Shown in pieces: positions 5,989 to 7,550 of a stretch of DNA of 7,550 nucleotides. Below the pieces are notes generated by a model that was given only the letters and a program-made list of their open reading frames with translations, ran no database searches and had not been told where the DNA came from. This stretch comes from JALZHR01 sp036389695 (GTDB lineage: Bacteria > Acidobacteriota > Blastocatellia > Pyrinomonadales > Pyrinomonadaceae): contig DASVWG010000442.1 of NCBI GenBank assembly GCA_036389695.1, positions 1 through 7,550 on the forward strand. Direction: 5' to 3'. The position numbers were made by a program, and so were the translations under genes. The number at the start of each line of letters is the position of its first letter. The stretch's first letter is position 1.

Positions 5989-6026
5989 GTTCCGGCGCAT
6001 CTGATTACATCAACTCGCGCCGGAAC
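5989..6026. terminator. Hairpin in the convergent gap, possible bidirectional terminator
   Basis: GTTCCGGCGC (5989-5998) and its exact reverse complement (6017-6026) form a GC-rich 10-bp stem with an 18-base loop. It lies between the convergent stops at 5943 and 6087, where a shared terminator is expected. No clean T-run follows on either strand, so it may act through another mechanism or only block 3' decay. The rest of 5944-6086 holds nothing I can name. Confidence 0.45.
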
Positions 6027-6086
6027 GACCAAATTCCGCATTATAATTTCCGGTTTGGACGGCAAACTTACCGAACGAAATTCCGT

Positions 6087-7352
6087 TTAACCAATCTTCT
6101 TAAAAACTTTGCCGTTTTTCATAACAAAAGCGACTTTTTTAAGCGTCAGAATGTTATCGAGCGGGTTTTCCGGGGTGGCGATAATGTCGGCTCTTAACCC
6201 GACTTTGATTGCCCCGCGCCGGCTCTCGACTCCGAGCAGGCGAGCGGCATCAATCGTCATATAGCGGACAAGGTCTTTGTTGGCAACACCGGCTTCGATA
6301 AAACTATCGATAATGGAAAGCGCCTGCTCGCCGCGAGTGTCGTCCGGCACGTCAAAAAACGCATCGGAGCCGTAAGCCATCGGCACGCCTATTTTGTATG
6401 CGCGTTTCAAGCGGTCAACGTAACCTTTATGAAATTCCACCGCCTGCTCGTGCGGCAAGCCTAAATATTCACCGAGCTTGACGGTAAATTCAGTGCCAAC
6501 GAGGACGACGTTGTTTCGTTTGGCGATTTGCAGAGCTTCGTCCGACATCCCGATTCCGTGCTCGATGGAAGCGACGCCCGCTTCGGCGGCATTGCGCGCG
6601 CCACGGTCGGTTCCGCAATGAGCGGCGACTTTTAATCCGGCATTTTTCGCTTCTTCGACAACAAATTTTATATCGTCAACCGAATAAATATACCGCTGGT
6701 CGTCAACGACGATTTTTATCACGCGCGCGCCGTATTGAATATTTTCGCGAACGGCTTTTTTAAGCTCGTCGCGCGTATCCGCATACAGATATTCAGGCTC
6801 GCCCAGCCCGAGCCGCTCCGCCTGAATCCGGTATTGCCCGCCGAAAGGAGCGATGATTCGTCCGGCGGTAATCATTGTCGGACCCGGCACAATGCCTCTT
6901 TCCAGCGCCTGCGCCAACGATACATCGGCGTAATTTCCGCTGTTTCCGACATCCCGAATAGTCGTGAAACCCGATTCGAGCATCGAGCGGGCATTGGCGA
7001 CGCCCTGAATCGCGCGGTAAGCCGTCGGAACCGTTACTGTATAAAAAAGCTGCGGCTGTCCGGCGGGCAAATCCAGACACATATGCGAATGCGCGTCGAA
7101 AAGACCCGGCAGAACCGTATATTTTGAAAGGTCGATGACGTTTGCGCCCGGCGGAATCTGAACATTGCCGCCGATTGCTTTAATCGTCTGGTCTTCGACC
7201 AGAATAATCTGATTGATTGATGTCGTGCCGGTTTCGGGGTCAACCAGTTTTCCGGCTTTGATAACCGTAATTTCCGCGTGCCCGGATACGGCGAGGAAAA
7301 ACAACAGGGTGATGACTAAACCGTAATTATAAATATTTTTTGCAGGTTTCAT
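6087..7352 (-). CDS. Secreted metal-dependent amidohydrolase (imidazolonepropionase/prolidase-like)
   Basis: Encodes 421 residues. Residues 1-26 are a signal peptide (a Lys-containing start, a hydrophobic run at 10-22, then SGHAE), so the enzyme should act outside the cytoplasm. The small beta-sandwich strands (IKAGKLVDPETG near 31-42, VIDLSKYTVLPGLFDAHSH at 72-90) lead into a TIM barrel. The metal-site residues of the amidohydrolase superfamily are all visible: H88 and H90 (HxH), K213 in VIKIVV (candidate carboxylated lysine), H245 in AAHC, H265 in IEHG, and D330 in YGSD. GLRADIIATPENPL (385-398) closes the sandwich. Closest known relatives are COG1228-type enzymes, including X-Pro dipeptidases that release C-terminal residues from dipeptides, so a role in peptide scavenging is plausible, but the substrate cannot be read here. 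AAGGA (7358-7362) lies five bases ahead of the ATG. The gene upstream ends 45 bases away, suggesting co-transcription. Confidence 0.9.
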   Translation of the reverse strand: MKPAKNIYNYGLVITLLFFLAVSGHAEITVIKAGKLVDPETGTTSINQIILVEDQTIKAIGGNVQIPPGANVIDLSKYTVLPGLFDAHSHMCLDLPAGQPQLFYTVTVPTAYRAIQGVANARSMLESGFTTIRDVGNSGNYADVSLAQALERGIVPGPTMITAGRIIAPFGGQYRIQAERLGLGEPEYLYADTRDELKKAVRENIQYGARVIKIVVDDQRYIYSVDDIKFVVEEAKNAGLKVAAHCGTDRGARNAAEAGVASIEHGIGMSDEALQIAKRNNVVLVGTEFTVKLGEYLGLPHEQAVEFHKGYVDRLKRAYKIGVPMAYGSDAFFDVPDDTRGEQALSIIDSFIEAGVANKDLVRYMTIDAARLLGVESRRGAIKVGLRADIIATPENPLDNILTLKKVAFVMKNGKVFKKIG

Positions 7353-7397
7353 ATATTTCCTTTTTTAAATTATTTCAGTTCTCAAACGCTTAAACCC

Positions 7398-7550
7398 TTA
7401 TAACTTAAACGCTTTTATACTGCCTTTCGGATTTGCAATCGTAAATGCCATGGCTTTTCCGTTATTTTCAATCGCAAACTCAACCCTCAGAGAAACGCCT
7501 AAAGTAATGTCGTAGCTCACGAATTCTTCCGGCGACTGCTCGCGAAAGGG
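7398..7550 (-). CDS. C-terminal end of an unidentified protein, cut by the window edge
   Basis: The minus strand is open from the right edge for 50 codons to a TAA at 7398-7400. The product reads PFREQSPEEF at its visible start and ends SIKAFKL, with alternating hydrophobic residues (LRVEFAI, AMAFTIA) that suggest a small beta-sheet domain. The style recalls the beta-barrel tail domain found after some serine hydrolases, but this is a weak impression. It shares its strand with the amidohydrolase and ends 45 bases before that start; no terminator hairpin lies between, only a direct repeat of AAACGCTT (7384-7391 and 7407-7414). The two are probably in one operon. The start, full length and function lie outside the window. 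Confidence 0.65.
   Translation of the reverse strand, partial: PFREQSPEEFVSYDITLGVSLRVEFAIENNGKAMAFTIANPKGSIKAFKL

Noticed and set aside
5976..6197. Plus-strand 73-residue frame in the convergent gap
   Set aside because: It has no ribosome site or family signal, runs across the hairpin at 5989-6026 and then antisense into the amidohydrolase gene.

Overview
The window looks like chromosome from a free-living member of the Acidobacteriota, most likely class Blastocatellia. This is inferred from family combinations and was not tested: a CadC/OmpR-type winged helix joined through one membrane span to a TolB/WD40-like propeller, a CHRD domain joined to VCBS/FG-GAP repeats, a DUF2911 protein with a TPR tail, and a small CxxC protein with an excisionase-like segment. 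Coding regions have mixed base composition, while gaps between genes are AT-rich. No tRNA, rRNA, insertion sequence or CRISPR array was seen.

Layout from left to right. Positions 42-86 hold a terminator-like hairpin that would serve a plus-strand gene lying outside the window. Positions 95-1210 (minus) encode a secreted DUF2911/TPR protein. Positions 1211-1510 are non-coding apart from a possible N-terminal extension of that gene, and contain two perfect hairpins in tandem. Positions 1511-2914 (minus) encode a secreted protein with an N-terminal CHRD domain and six calcium-binding VCBS repeats. Upstream of it on the same strand are a possible 59-codon gene with a TTG start (2958-3137) and an 84-residue CxxC/helix-turn-helix-like protein (3170-3424). 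The gaps of 32 and 43 bases would fit one short operon. An 18-base perfect inverted repeat has one arm in the last codons of the CxxC gene and the other in its 5' leader.

The 233-base divergent gap 3425-3657 then leads to a 761-residue plus-strand winged-helix/propeller protein (3658-5943). Just ahead of its start are five TGAAAGT-like heptamers about 11 bases apart, the arrangement expected of an OmpR/PhoB-type operator. A convergent gap (5944-6086) carries a 10-bp hairpin. Positions 6087-7352 (minus) encode a secreted metal-dependent amidohydrolase with a complete set of metal ligands. The last 50 codons of another minus-strand gene (7398-7550) run off the right edge, 45 bases upstream of the amidohydrolase and probably co-transcribed with it.

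The three complete large minus-strand proteins all carry signal peptides, so much of the window concerns the cell envelope or the outside of the cell. The winged-helix protein would sense something outside the membrane with its propeller and act on DNA inside. Whether it controls its divergent neighbours, only itself, or distant genes cannot be read from the sequence. The most unusual part is 2958-3660, which holds the small CxxC gene, the unlisted small reading frame, the inverted repeat and the heptamer array.
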